Shown here piece by piece: positions 12,702-24,900 of a DNA stretch of 64,000 nucleotides (position 1 is its first letter; every line of letters starts with the position of its first letter). The stretch comes from Myoxocephalus aenaeus (Eukaryota; Chordata; Actinopteri; Perciformes; Cottidae). The position numbers were made by a program, and so were the translations under genes. The stretch covers positions 158,501 through 222,500 of the forward strand of contig JBAMJR010000267.1 in the NCBI GenBank assembly GCA_038501785.1, read 5' to 3'. The notes under the pieces are model-generated. The model worked only from the letters and a program-made list of their open reading frames with translations, made no database searches and had not been told where the DNA came from.

Positions 12702-14940
12702 GAAACTTCCAGCTGGAGAACGAAGAACGAACACAAAGTATCAAATGTGCAGGAGAAACAATGGCTGCCTATAACCCTGTGATAAGAATCACGACTATAC
12801 TTGTACATGTGTATACTTACAGCATCAAAACAAGAACACGAGAGACCAAAACCAACAATGACTCCATTTTGTGTGTAAAAAAAATAACTCTAGTTTATTT
12901 TTGACTTCGTTGCACTATTTGAGGAACTATCTGAGGAACGTTTGTTTAAAAACCCCACAGTGCACAAATGTTTGAGAAAGTTATACGCTTTTTTTAAAAT
13001 TATTAAACTATATATTCTGACCTGTGGCTGCACGGTGGAGAGCTCCCAGCCAGAGGCCCGGGTTCGGATCCCGGTCTGGGCGGTCCCTCTGTGTGGAGTT
13101 TGCACGTTCTCCCCGTGGCAGCGTGGGTTCTCTCCGGGTTCTCCGGGTTCCTCCCACAGTCCAAAGACATGCAGCTCCGGTTGATTGGACTCTAAATTTC
13201 CCGTGAATGGTGGTGTGTCTCTATCTATTCTTCGCAGACAAACACATTGTTGGTTTTGGTTTTTAATAATATTGATTATGAAGATCAGCGCAGAACTTGT
13301 TGCACATTTTGAACCACGGTTCTTTTTATCCTGTGAAAAGCTGCAACGGTATTTTTACCTCAATTTGAAATGAACTTTACCACATTATTAAAAAAACTCT
13401 TTTTCCAGGTGGAATGAGTGCATTTGTATGTCGCTCACCTCTCAGGCCTTCGGCTTTCAATGCATGAAAACATTATAATAACATAAATGTACTAAAAACG
13501 TTATAGAACAGTTTGTCATGAAAAGTAGAAAGACATTGGGAAAAAATAGTTGTGTATTACATCAAGAAAATCATAGTATGTTAAAACAAAGTAGTATATG
13601 ATGTGATTTAAAGTCATAGTATGACGGGAAACCTTTTTTTTTGACTAGCCTTTTTTATTTTTATTAAACTATACATGTGACTTTTTTATGTCACATCCTC
13701 ATGAGACAGTTGGAGAATATTTAGAGACACTGTTTTTGTTGTTGTGAGTTTTATTAATAAGAAAAATAGAACAGCGGACTTCTCCTTTAACATCATCCTC
13801 CCGTTTATTAACAGAAAAGTGAACATACAAACAAGCTGAAGACCATCGTGGAACTCATTTCTCCACCGGTCGCCTTTCAATATTTTTTGACTTGAACTTG
13901 AAATAAGCGTTGCAGCACATTATTAGAAGCAGACGTGGGCGTTTCTCTCATTCCGGGAGGAATGCTGGTGGCAGGTGCTCGGCTCTCGCGCTCATCGAGA
14001 AACGCACGCTTACTGAAAATGAGAAGTCTGCGGCGTTTGAAGAGGGCGAGCATCACAGAAGAATTTCCACGCGCCGGCCAAATGACGGCGGGCTGCGTGG
14101 ATCGGATGTTGTCCGTCTGTCTAGACCTGAAGGACTCGGGGCCCAGAAATAGCTCCGGAGAAAACAAACGGAGCTCCTGGCTCCTCAGACGGAACCTCAG
14201 GGTTTATTTTGCACTCTCTTTTTCTTCATTTCACATATTTTTGGGTCTGGATTCACGGTGCGCTCGTGGAGCGCGCCAAACGTCTACCAAGGTGCTCCAG
14301 CATCCGATTTCCTTCAGGGGAAGTCACTTCGATGCCAAAGGAATGTACATTTAATAATAATGAGGTACTGATATTGATCCTGCAGTCAGTGAGCCCGACT
14401 TTACATGTGAGATTTTACTGACTTCTCTTTGGACACCTTCTGTAAACAGTTTAGAATTCAATACAAATGTGTTTTTTTGTGCTTTTAGCAAACTATTAAT
14501 GTCTCACAAAAACAGCTGGACGGATCTTCACTATGCAGTCTCCCCCGTGTGGTCAGAGAGAGTACAACACGAGAAGTCTCATTGACACAGATTTAAAAAA
14601 AGGCTTCAGCTTTAAAAGTACATTATGTGGAATATTAAAGAAAAACGACGATTTTTTAATATATATACAAGATATATATATATATACAAGATTTTTTAAT
14701 ATATATACACAAGATATATATATATATATATATATATACAACTTTGTGGCAACAGTTTGTCTCTTTCCTCTGGGCTCAAAGACAGCTCCAAAAAAAAAAT
14801 ACTTTTCACAGCTTGTGTGGAAGAACTGGACTCAGAGTTCTGACCTCAACCTCCTCCAACACCTTCAAGGTCAACTGGACCGGACCCCCATCACGGCGCT
14901 GCACCTCCCCGATGCTCTCGTGAGCTGAACGCCCCCCGTC
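12702..14940. other. intergenic gap between acsf2 and armc7 (convergent 3' ends)
   Basis: It holds the acsf2 3' UTR (possible poly(A) signal ATTAAA at 13002-13007), the SINE fragment, the armc7 3' UTR (AATAAA on the minus strand at 14208-14203), short TA tracts at 14661-14740 and a transposon relic at 14840-14880. No exon is supported. Confidence 0.5.
13023..13225 (+). repeat. tRNA-derived SINE-like fragment
   Basis: A Pol III B-box-like GGTTCGGATCC lies at 13061-13071. It is followed by GTGTGGAGTTTGCACGTTCT and TCCTCCCACAGTCCAAAGAC, the body of a very common fish element. The expected A-box segment is missing or eroded, so it is a dead fragment and not a tRNA gene. It lies beyond acsf2. Confidence 0.6.
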
Positions 14941-16386
14941 TTAGTTCTCTGGCAGCGGGATCCCGACCGCAGTCTGCCGCCCCTGCCTCATCTGCCGCTC
15001 CGCCTGGGCCACCTGCTCCGCGCTGCAGCAGTCCTGCAGGAACACGACGGCCAGGCCGCGCAGGCGGGCGCTCTCCGAGAGGGAGAAGCGCAGCATGCAC
15101 TGCAGCACGGCCGGGTCGGCGACCTGGGAGCGGGTCGAGGGCGCGGCGAGGTTCATCAGCGTGGTGATGGCCGACAGGACGGTCTCCTCCCGCCGGCTCG
15201 ACAGACAATTCGTGACCAGGCTGATGCCCCGGCTCTCCAGGATGACGCGGCGGCATTCGGGGTCCATACTCAGGTTACACAGGCCCCCTGAACAGACACA
15301 CACACACACGCACACGCGCACACGAGAAGGGAGGGTATTTAAAAAGGTTGGGACATTTGCACGATGGAAAAACAACGGCGGAGAGATAACAACGTATTCA
15401 CACCCATCCCAAACTCCACGAAGTTGTCGTTCTCCTCAGTGAGCATGTCCAGGAAGAGGTCGGCCACCTGCAGCTCCCTCAGGTGCTCCATGTTCTTTGG
15501 GTCGTACGCGAAGTTGGCCAAGTTCGCCAGCACCTGCTCCTTCGCCTCTGGCCGTGTGAAACAATACAACTGAGAAATGACTACAAATGTATAGCCATTA
15601 ATACATTACATTGTTTATAATATATTGAAATTGGAGAATTAATTGAATTGTAATACTTCTGATATTAATAATACACTACCACAAATAGTTATTATCTTTT
15701 TTGACACATTATTTTTCATTCCAATATTCTATGTATTAGATTGTCTTTATTACTTGTGATATTTAATAAGCATTGTTATGAGTATTTATATATAACTGTG
15801 TTTACATACATTACTGAAAATGTCCAGTGTCAGAATACCATTTTTGGTGAAAGTTCTCAGATCTTTTACTGAAGTAAAAGTAGTAATACCACAGTGTAGA
15901 ATACATATTCAAAATCTTACTTTAGTAAATCCAAGAGTATTGGCATTAAAATACACCTTAAGTACCGAAAGTAAAAGTACCTGGATTCTAATTATTTATG
16001 AATGAATGAGTTCATCACTTTTAATGTGGCTGCTGATTAAGTTGGAACAAACTGTTAGATAGTCATAACTTATAAGTTAATCATATTTTTTCTTGTCTAA
16101 AAAAAAAAAGTACAATATTTAGTATAGTATAAAGTAGCAGAACAGTATTATTCATTAATTAATATTATTCCAAAGTAAAGAACAGTTTTCACAAGTGCAA
16201 AGTCTCATTTAGAGTTTTTAATACTCTTTGTGGTTCTCATGGAACTTATTTCATATAATCCGTTGAATCATAAACACATAACAGTAAAGAGGACCCACCG
16301 TCACAGTCCGTGTCCTGGAACTCGGTGACCAGAGTCTGAAGGTACTCGAACCGGTCGGAGCCCTCATACGAGCCTTTCCTCCACAT
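14941..16386 (-). CDS. armc7: armc7, armadillo repeat-containing protein 7 (complete, three exons)
   Basis: Exons in coding order are 16386-16299, 15547-15404 and 15287-14941, totalling 579 nt or 192 residues (human about 198). The protein opens MWRKGSYEGSDRFEYLQTLV and continues TEFQDTDCDEAKEQVLANLA. The middle exon carries NFAYDPKNMEHLRELQVADL and the last begins GLCNLSMDPECRRVI. It ends GIPLPEN, close to the GIPLP ending of human ARMC7. The all-helical armadillo repeats are protein-interaction surfaces; the cellular role of ARMC7 is poorly known, with spliceosome association reported for the family. Both junctions are phase 1. The exon-3 acceptor is preceded by a UG-rich repeat rather than a normal pyrimidine tract. 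A minus-strand AATAAA at 14208-14203 would give a 3' UTR of about 750 nt. The gene is divergent from the small gene at 16887. Confidence 0.94.
15835..16000 (+). repeat. dispersed TACTT-rich element, third copy
   Basis: TCAGATCTTTTACTGAAGTA, then AAAGTAGTAATACCACAGTG and AAAGTAAAAGTACCTGG. It lies in the armc7 intron 15548-16298, which otherwise holds AT-rich sequence only. Confidence 0.55.
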
Positions 16387-16886
16387 CTTTACTTTAATTA
16401 TCTTCCCTTGAATAAAAGCAACACTAACAGAGCACACTGACCGCAACAGGAGCTTCACAGCAGCTCAAACACACGCTGAAACACACACATTAAAACGCAG
16501 ACGGGTCATTTATCACCACTTCCTGTTTTGGTCCGTCTGTTGAATGTGTCCGTACAGCAACTCGCCCCTCCTCTAAGATTCCTACTCACCAAAACCTTGA
16601 CCGTTATCACAATAAACTAAAACATCCACTTGAACTCGTTAAAGACACTTAAAAACATCATATTATATTTTATTCGTAAGTGGTTGAATATGTGTATTAT
16701 ATTATTTTGCGTGGGGATAATTTGCGTTTCTTTAAAAACTGGGGAACGGAAGTCGTGTGACGCGAGTGAGAGCACTGCAAGAAGGAGGCGTGTAACCAGC
16801 ACTTATCTAATGGTCGCTTCAGAGGTCAGTTAAAAACACATGTAGCTTCTGTTTCTGCTCATATTTATATTATATATTTAGCTGTA
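16387..16886. promoter_or_regulatory. bidirectional promoter between armc7 and the small membrane-protein gene
   Basis: These 500 bp separate two divergent start codons. An ETS-type site ACGGAAGT lies at 16746-16753, directly followed by a CRE-like TGACGC. There is no clear TATA box on either side. This arrangement fits a housekeeping-type shared promoter; the transcription starts themselves cannot be read from the sequence. Confidence 0.5.
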
Positions 16887-17580
16887 ATGAAGCAACACCA
16901 GCTGTCGACTGTGAAGCGTCGAACGAAACCCATTTTATTTGGGACGCTGCTCGTGGGACTCGCCACTGCTTTCTTCAACAGGCAAGTTGTGCTTAGTGCA
17001 TGTTGAGTATTTTTAATGTGCATTAACTGTCACGTGGAAATGTTCAGCATATAATAATAATAAAGGGGACCTTCTAGATAATCGTGCATCGTAAACCTGC
17101 AGCATTTAGTGATGCACGTTCCTTTACACAACTGACATCTACTGTTTATTTCCCTTCTCTTATTCCCTTATTAATTAAAATGCACTTATCAGTGATCAGC
17201 AGCTACATACAACACATACAAAGTGCATTATATATATATATGACAAAATCAAACCACAAATATTTGGTATTTCTGCTTGAAAAATTGTTTATTTACTTTC
17301 TATTGATGGTTTAATTTGTTGAAGGGCATATCTGTGTCTTACATTAATACATCCTCCTCCTCCTCCTCCTCCTCTTCCTCTTCTTCTTCCTCCTCCATCA
17401 TGCAGACACTGGTTCTTTCAGGATGTGGAGGTGCTCCGGGCTCAGGAGCGAGAACGCAACGAAGCCAAGAGGATGGAGGTCTTGGAGAGGAGGATGAGGC
17501 AGATAGACGAGGTGGCCAAGAGGAAGAGCGCTGCACTACACAACTCTTCAGACTCTCCGGATGTGGACACGACAAAATAA
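16887..17580 (+). CDS. small single-pass membrane protein with charged coiled-coil tail, family not recognised
   Basis: Two exons, 16887-16981 and 17406-17580, give 270 nt and 89 residues. The intron has a GC donor (AACAG then GCAAGT) and an AG acceptor behind a CCT-rich pyrimidine tract. Residues 1-14 are basic (MKQHQLSTVKRRTK). Residues 15-30 form one hydrophobic segment (PILFGTLLVGLATAFF), followed by RHWFFQDVEVLRAQ. A highly charged heptad-like stretch runs to about residue 75, rich in E, R and K. The layout resembles small mitochondrial inner-membrane assembly factors, but I cannot match it to a named family and assign no function. Support for coding: an in-phase splice, compositional change at both exon edges, a poly(A) signal AATAAA at 17719-17724, and a divergent promoter shared with armc7. 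Confidence 0.66.
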
Positions 17581-18949
17581 ATAACTCCCTGCACACAACC
17601 TGAAGACGTCTGTACTGGATTCAGACGTCTGTACTGGAGACTGTCGTCAAGCAAGAAGTTTGTGTTTCGATAAAAGAAGCATCAGTGGATGAATGTTGGA
17701 TAACTCGCACACATGAACAATAAATGTAATCTTGTATTTTTTGTCTGTTTTGAGACATAAATAATGATTAAATGACCAACTTGCTCAAATCAGCTCTTTT
17801 TCTTGTACTTACATTGTAGCCCACCAGGGGGCAATGTTGATCACTTAATTATAAAGTGCCATTTAAAAGGTGTTTTTGCTCCTTAACTATAAATAAATCA
17901 TGCTTTAATTTAAATTTTCTTTTTCTGACCATTTCAAAACACACATTGTAGAGTTATAGATCGTCACAGTTTTTTTTTTCCTTCCTGTTGGTATCTACTC
18001 ATTTGTATTGGGATTATAATTCAAATATCAGACTCTTAGTTGCAGCTCTGAATGAGAATGAACCTCCGCTGCACGAACAGAATGAAAACAAATACAAAAA
18101 AAATAACAGTTTGGAGTTTTAATCACACGTTTTTATTAAAACATGCCAATAAAAGAAATCTGAAATAAATTGAACCCACAAAATATAACAAAAACAGGCA
18201 ATATTGCACAAAAAAAGTGAGTTCACTTGTGTGAAAAGTGTCGTGTAATAAATCAAAAGCTTTTCAAATAAAGATAAATCACTTTTGACGACAGAAGACA
18301 AGAACGCTGGTCTGAACTCGCCCACAGCACCACGCAGCAGCTCGTCTATCCATAACGATCAATATGACCAATATACTGTACACGTCGTGTCACGCAGCTC
18401 AGAGGACGTCTGACTCCTGAACACACAAAGACTCCTCGTCCCTTCTTTTGAAAAGACAGCTCTGAAAACAAATGCAGTAAAAACCAGAGGCTCGCGAGAG
18501 AAAACAGGGAAAAGCCCCCGAAAAAACACCGGAAGATGTCGTTTAAAACATTTAAACCTCTGAGGCTCACACGTCGGACATTTTGAAAAACATCCATGAT
18601 CGATGGGGAGCCATGTGCACACGTGCAAACACATTACACTGGTTATTTCCCCACACGTATGACGTGAGAGCAGTTAACTGCGGCCTTAACTTAAGTTATT
18701 GCTCGTTAAAGTAGTGGAAACAATAAAAAACACATTTTAATTGCATAATATTTCTCTTTTTTTTATGATATGGTGCACACATTTCAGGAATCAGGGTGAG
18801 CTCCCGGAGGAATCTTTAAATATGTCTTTGTGTAGAAGCCGGTGAGCAAACAGCAGGAACAGCAACAGTGAGATATACAGACATGGACCCTTCATTACAG
18901 AACCACAGCACACGGATCAGGTTTTACAGTATCTGTGTCGGGTTCCACG
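17581..18949. other. convergent 3' UTRs of the small gene and ndel1
   Basis: The plus-strand AATAAA at 17719-17724 probably ends the small gene near 17745. The minus-strand AATAAA at 18137-18132 probably ends ndel1 near 18115, giving ndel1 a 3' UTR of about 830 nt. Between them, 17821-17832 is CCACCAGGGGGC, identical to the core of the 73-bp repeat arrays near 51 and 57 kb. Nothing else is coding here. Confidence 0.5.
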
Positions 18950-21900
18950 TCACACGGCGAGCGGCACCAAGCCGCCGGAGGCCGCAGGCGGCGCGGTGAT
19001 GGCCGTCAGCCCGTTCACGGCCCGGCTGCAATAAAGAAACACAGTTATACGTTAAAACTGGAGATCCTCAGAATAAAAAATGAAAAACGCATCGCAACCA
19101 CAGGATGGGTTGAAGGTCAAAGCTTCTCGTTATGAAGCAGCAACGACGAAACGAGCCGAAAAGTACGGAAGCCCCTTTCTGCCAGGGAAAAGTTAAGAGT
19201 GACAAAAATAAATAAATATACTCATCGGGAATTCATTTTCACACAAAAAAATCCCCAAAAGGTTTTACGCTCCTATTTCTGAGGAACTAAAGAGTTTCAG
19301 TTGGAACATAAACTTTAATTACAGATCATGTTCAGCTGGGTTAACAATGTTCATTTGAATATAAATATTATTTCTTTTATAATTATAAAGTCAGCCGACC
19401 TTCACTCTTCTATTTAATGACTAAAAACGTGAAAAACAGAATTAAATAGAATGGGTTCCCTATTATTTCTATTATGTTTTTTCCTGGCAGAACTGGACTC
19501 CCATAATAAAGGACAGAGATTGGAAATAAAAGAAGAAAAAAAAAAGAGCTAAAATTGTCAAATAAACTCCTCCTCCTCCTCCTCTTCATCCTCCTCCTCC
19601 TCCTCTCATAGAGCACGGTGCGGCTGCTCGACAGACAACAAAGTTTGTGGCTATTGAACCTGAAATTGAACCTGAAAGCAGAAAGTGGGAAGGAAGCCGC
19701 AGAGTTAAAAGGCCGACTGGTTAAACTGGTTTTCCTCCGCGAGCAGCCGTCCCACTATGACCAGCAGCTCTTTGTTTCCTTCTAAATTTAGGGACGGAAT
19801 AGTTTGAACACTTTCCCACGGCCGTGTCAACACGACACACGACATAAAAAAAAGAGTCCTTAAATATGTGTTGAATGAATGAATGTGTAAACAATCTGCT
19901 CATCACACTCTGTTCCCGTGACATCATCCTCTGCCGCAGTAAGAGGTGCCTCAAGGTGAACGTAACAAGCGCCCCCCCTCTGGAACCAGCAGGACGATGA
20001 CCTCGTTGAGTCAGGAGCAACACTGGAGCCGAGTGAGCGAACACCAGGACATTTAGAGGAGGACAGCTGATATTCTGTGTCTTTCTTCCTCTGAGCCGTG
20101 AACACAGACACACTGTACTTTATTCTGACTCCATCCCATAATAGTCCCCAACAAAAAGCGTTATTTCTTCCTGAAAACAGCTGTTGAACGACAGCCCCAC
20201 TACAGGAAGCTACGCGGCTTCACTTGCGTATCTCATCTGTTTGGATTCCATGTTCTGTGCGGACATTCCTGGTCCCCAGAGGATGAACCCTACGGCTTTT
20301 ATAGACTTTGATGATTCCTGCATCGCCGTTCCTCGAGCTCAACCAGCAGGTTTTCACTTCAATAAAATATCTCAATATCTACCTGATGCATATTCATGGT
20401 CCCCAGCTCAGCTGCGACCACGACTGGAGACTTGAAACGAAACTATTTATTTGTATTTTTAAACGATTTGTATTTTCAGTGGGAACCAACGAGAAAAGGG
20501 CAGTGAAGTCAGAAAGTATTGAGAGACACTGACGCACTGGTTTGGGTCTTTTTTAATGGGATTTGTGTCGCCTTCTGTGAGTAAAGTTGTGTATATGGAA
20601 TATGAATGTTTCCACCAAAACGAGTCCCACCAGTCGGGAAGAGAGAGTTAAATTCCACCACCAGCACAGTTAGTGGGCCGGACGCCATCTACCCCACAGC
20701 CACGGGTATTTCTACGAGCTCCGAATGGGAAGAGAGGCTGTTAGCAGCAGCATGAATGCATGAATGCATGAATGCATGAATGCATGAAGGCGCCCAGACC
20801 CACTCGGGTAACATGAGGAGGGACGATTACCCAGAATCAATGCAGGGAACGTGACCGCCTCCGTCCTGCTGGGAGGAAATGCACACTGGTCTCAGATCCT
20901 CCTCCAGCCTTCAGACTCACAACCTTTTAAGCGTTAAGCCCTCACTTCTGACTGGCAGGTGCAACACTCACGCTTTGTCGTAGTAGGACGCGTAGGTCGT
21001 GTTTGCGTTGAGCGCGTTGCCGTTGTCGAGGCCGAACGCCTTCCTGGCTTTCTGGTCCTTGGCGTAGTTCCTGCAGGCGGCGAGCTTCGACTCCAGAGCC
21101 TTGTTGGAGGTGAAGGAATAGAAGATCACATAAAAGATGAAGGCTGTAGAGGAGGAGAGAGGGAAAGGCCGGGAAGCAGGGAAACAGGAAGTGACTCACC
21201 CCGACTTTCCGGAGCAAATCGCTGACGATGTTGAGCGCCGAGATTCTGGCGGAAGGAGTCAGCGGAGAGTTGCTGCCGAAACCGTTTGACAGACCTGAGC
21301 AAGGAAAAGATATTTGATTAAAATGTACATTTTATTCTCTCGTTAATTCTCCCTGCAAAGAAACAAGCAGGAGTTTACTTCGACAGTCGGCAGATTAAAT
21401 GGTGGAAAGTAAATACAACAAAAGAAAATAAGATGAATCTCTAAGAGAAGCAGATCTTTGCAGCAGATCTTTCTGCAGATAAACAGACACTGAATTATGA
21501 GAACAATGTTCAAAAACTTATATTTTCAGACAATAAATCATTTAATTCTCACATACAGAATATGTCGGACGTTTCTAATTATAGTGCGGAGCCATTTTTA
21601 TAAAGGAGTTTCAATTGTTACTTTGTACCCAATAGTCAAAATAAGAAATAACTAGTTTAAAAGAGGAATAAATATGCATTCATCCAAGATTAGGGTGTGG
21701 CATATTAAATATATATTTTTAAATCAATTCCAGACATTCCAGAAATAATTGGGGGGGTTTTGGGCTTCTTGGGGAACAAGCAGAAAAATATTGTTGACAT
21801 ATTATCTATAATCTATAACACGGATTGTGTTGTTTTATGCTCCAGCCTTCCAACAGTCACTTCCTCCTCAGAGCTCCTCGTTTCCTCACGAGACAAAATA

Positions 21901-24900
21901 AAAGGAAAAGCCCTCTCGGCTGCAGCTACCTGTCGGGTTGGCGAAGGCGTTGTCCAGACTTTGGCTCAGCGGCGTCGCCGGCAGCGAGAGAGACGGCTGC
22001 ACCGCCGTGTCCATCTTCTCGTTCTCTGTGGGCGAACCGGGAGCCGACATCCTCGGCACGTCCGTCTGCCGCTCTCGCACGGCCAGCTCCTGCCGCAAGT
22101 CTGCAATAAATAAAATACATGAAATACATTTTTAAATACATTTTTACATTTTTTTTAATGTTATAATTTTTTTTAAATGTTATAATTTTTTTTAATGTTT
22201 AAAGACATTTTTTAATACATTTTTTAATACAATTTTTAAATGTTATACATTTAATAAATGAATGTTATAAATAAAATAAATGTTTAAATACATTTTTAAA
22301 TATATTTATTAAATGTTATAAATAAAATAAATGTTTAAATACATTTTTAATATATTTTTTTATATTTTTTTTAAATGTTATACATTTTATAAATGTTATA
22401 AATAAAATAAATGTTTAAATACATTTTTAATACATTTTTAAATACATTTTTTAAATGTTATACATTTAATAAATAAAATAAATGTTATAAATAAAATAAA
22501 TGTCTAAATACATGTTTTAATACATGTTTTAATACATTTTTAAATACATTTTTTATATATAAATAAAATAAAATAAATAAAATAAATAAAATAAATAAAA
22601 TAAATAAAATAAATAAAATAAATAAAATAAATAAAATAAATAAATTAAATTAAATAAAACATTTGATAAATAGATTTAATTCATGTGTTGTAGCTCTTCT
22701 CAGAGATCATCTGAGGGCACAAAACAAAAGGAACTCCTGCTCGTCTGTGGGGGAACGCTGCAGCGGCTGCACGCTAATGAGCTGCACGAGTGATTGACAG
22801 CGTGGCTCATTAGTACAAATCTAATCAATAATCACCTCTGGCTTCGTCCTTTAGTCTTTGCACAGACTCCAGAAGCGTCTCCTTCTCGTCCAGCTCGCTC
22901 TCCAGGAAGGCGTTCCTCTCGATCGCCTGGTTCAGACGCTGCTCGAAGGTCTCCAGAGACACGATGGTCGCTCTGAGAGAGAGATTTATTTCATTGATTA
23001 GATATCCTCTGAGTGGGGTCTCTATTTATTACTGATTATTCAAGTACGAATAAGGGATCAATATCTGCAGCATTGATTTTAATCCAATCCGAGGGAAGAT
23101 ATCAATTGAATTTGACCCATTTTCTAATCACAAATGAAAACAGGCATCACAAAGGAGCCGATTGGTCTGTACTGCATTTTCCTTAATGTTATGCCTTATC
23201 TAAATAAAGATTTATTTAATTTTATTATGAGCGTTTACATCGCAGACATAACTTCTTGTCTTGTTGTTCTTAATTGTGGTTTATCCGTCGCTTTTGTTTC
23301 CATTAATGTTTGTAGTAGTCGTCTGTGTGTGTTTTTTAAATCTTATAATGTGTTTTATCCCTTAAAAGCCTAACCAGGGATATACACATTGCATTGGTTG
23401 TATGTTATGTTATATACATGTAACAAAACCTGTCTGAATAAGTGAATAAAACAAACAAAAATTAATAAATATAGATTTTTCTGTCCTGAACTATCATTAT
23501 AAAGAAAGAAATCCTTATTTAGCGACACATAAAAGAAACGTCAACCTGTTAATGGAGAAAAATAAATAAATATGTTTTGGTATTTTATTTTGGCGAGCCA
23601 GCCAGACCTCTTGGCTCTCTCCAGGTCGTCGTTGGACTGCTCCAGCTCTCTGACGTATTTGTGGAGCTGCTCTCTGATGCCGCGCGTTTGCCCGAGGTCG
23701 TCCTCCAGCATGGAGATCTGCTTGTAGCTCTGAGCGTACTGATGCTCCACCCTCTCCTGAGGAAGAGGAGGAGGAGGAGGAGGAAGAGAGACGTTATTGA
23801 TCACGTGTGTTTAATCTAGGACATGTCAGGACACGATTCAACACACCACCTTCATGTTATCATCTATTTTTCATCGCTCCCCTCCGTTGGAAGTGTGACC
23901 TAAATATCCAGCAGTGAGACGATCAGCTCGATCAACACCGGCGGCCTCGTTTGACCTACATCTGTGTTTCCTCTTTATCTCTTTTATCTCTTCTATCTCT
24001 TTTACATCTGTGTTACCTCTTTACCTCTTTATCTCTTCTATCTCTTTATCTGAGTTACCTCTTTATCTCTTCTATCTCTTTTACATCTGAGTTACCTCTG
24101 TATCTCTTTTGCATCTGTGTTTCCTCTTTATCTCTTTTATCTCTTCTATCTCTTTACATCTGTGTTTCCTCTTTATCTCTTTTATCTCTTCTATCTCTTT
24201 ACATCTGTGTTACCTCTTTATCTCTTCTATCTCTTTATCTGAGTTACCTCTTTATCTCTTCTATCTCTTTTACATCTGTGTTACCTCTTCATCTCTTTTA
24301 TCTCTTCTATCTCTTTTGCATCTGTGTTACCTCTTTACCTCTTTATCTCTTCTATCTCTTTATCTGAGTTACCTCTTTATCTCTTCTATCTCTTTTACAT
24401 CTGAGTTACCTCTTTATCTCTTTTATCTCTTCTATCTCTTTAACATCTGAGTTACCTCTTTATCTCTTTTACATCTGTGTTACATCTTTATGTCTTTTAT
24501 CTCTTCTATCTCTTTTACATCTGAGTTACCTCTTTATCTCTTTTATCTCTTCTATCTCTTTTACATCTGAGTTACCTCTTTATCTCTTTTATCTCTTCTA
24601 TCTCTTTTACATCTGTGTTTCCTCTTTATCTCTTTTATCTCTTCTATCTCTTTTACATCTGTGTTTCCTCTTTTATCTCTTTTACATATGAGTTTCCTCT
24701 TTATCTCTTTTATCTCTTCTATCTCTTTTACATCTGTGTTTCCTCTTCATCTCTTTTATCTCTTTTACATCTGTGTTTCCTCTTTTTCTCTTTTATTTCT
24801 TCTATCTCTTTACATCTGTGTTTCCTCTTTATCTCTTTTATCTCTTCTATCTCTTTATCTGAGTTACCTCTGTATCTCTTCTATCTCTTTTACATCTGAG

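Noticed and set aside
13023..13225. Possible tRNA gene, because of the B-box GGTTCGGATCC
   Set aside because: No cloverleaf can be drawn; the A box is absent and the downstream body is that of a dispersed SINE-like element.
13877..14354. Overlapping open frames on both strands downstream of armc7
   Set aside because: No family resemblance; the region is better explained as armc7 3' UTR with chance open frames.
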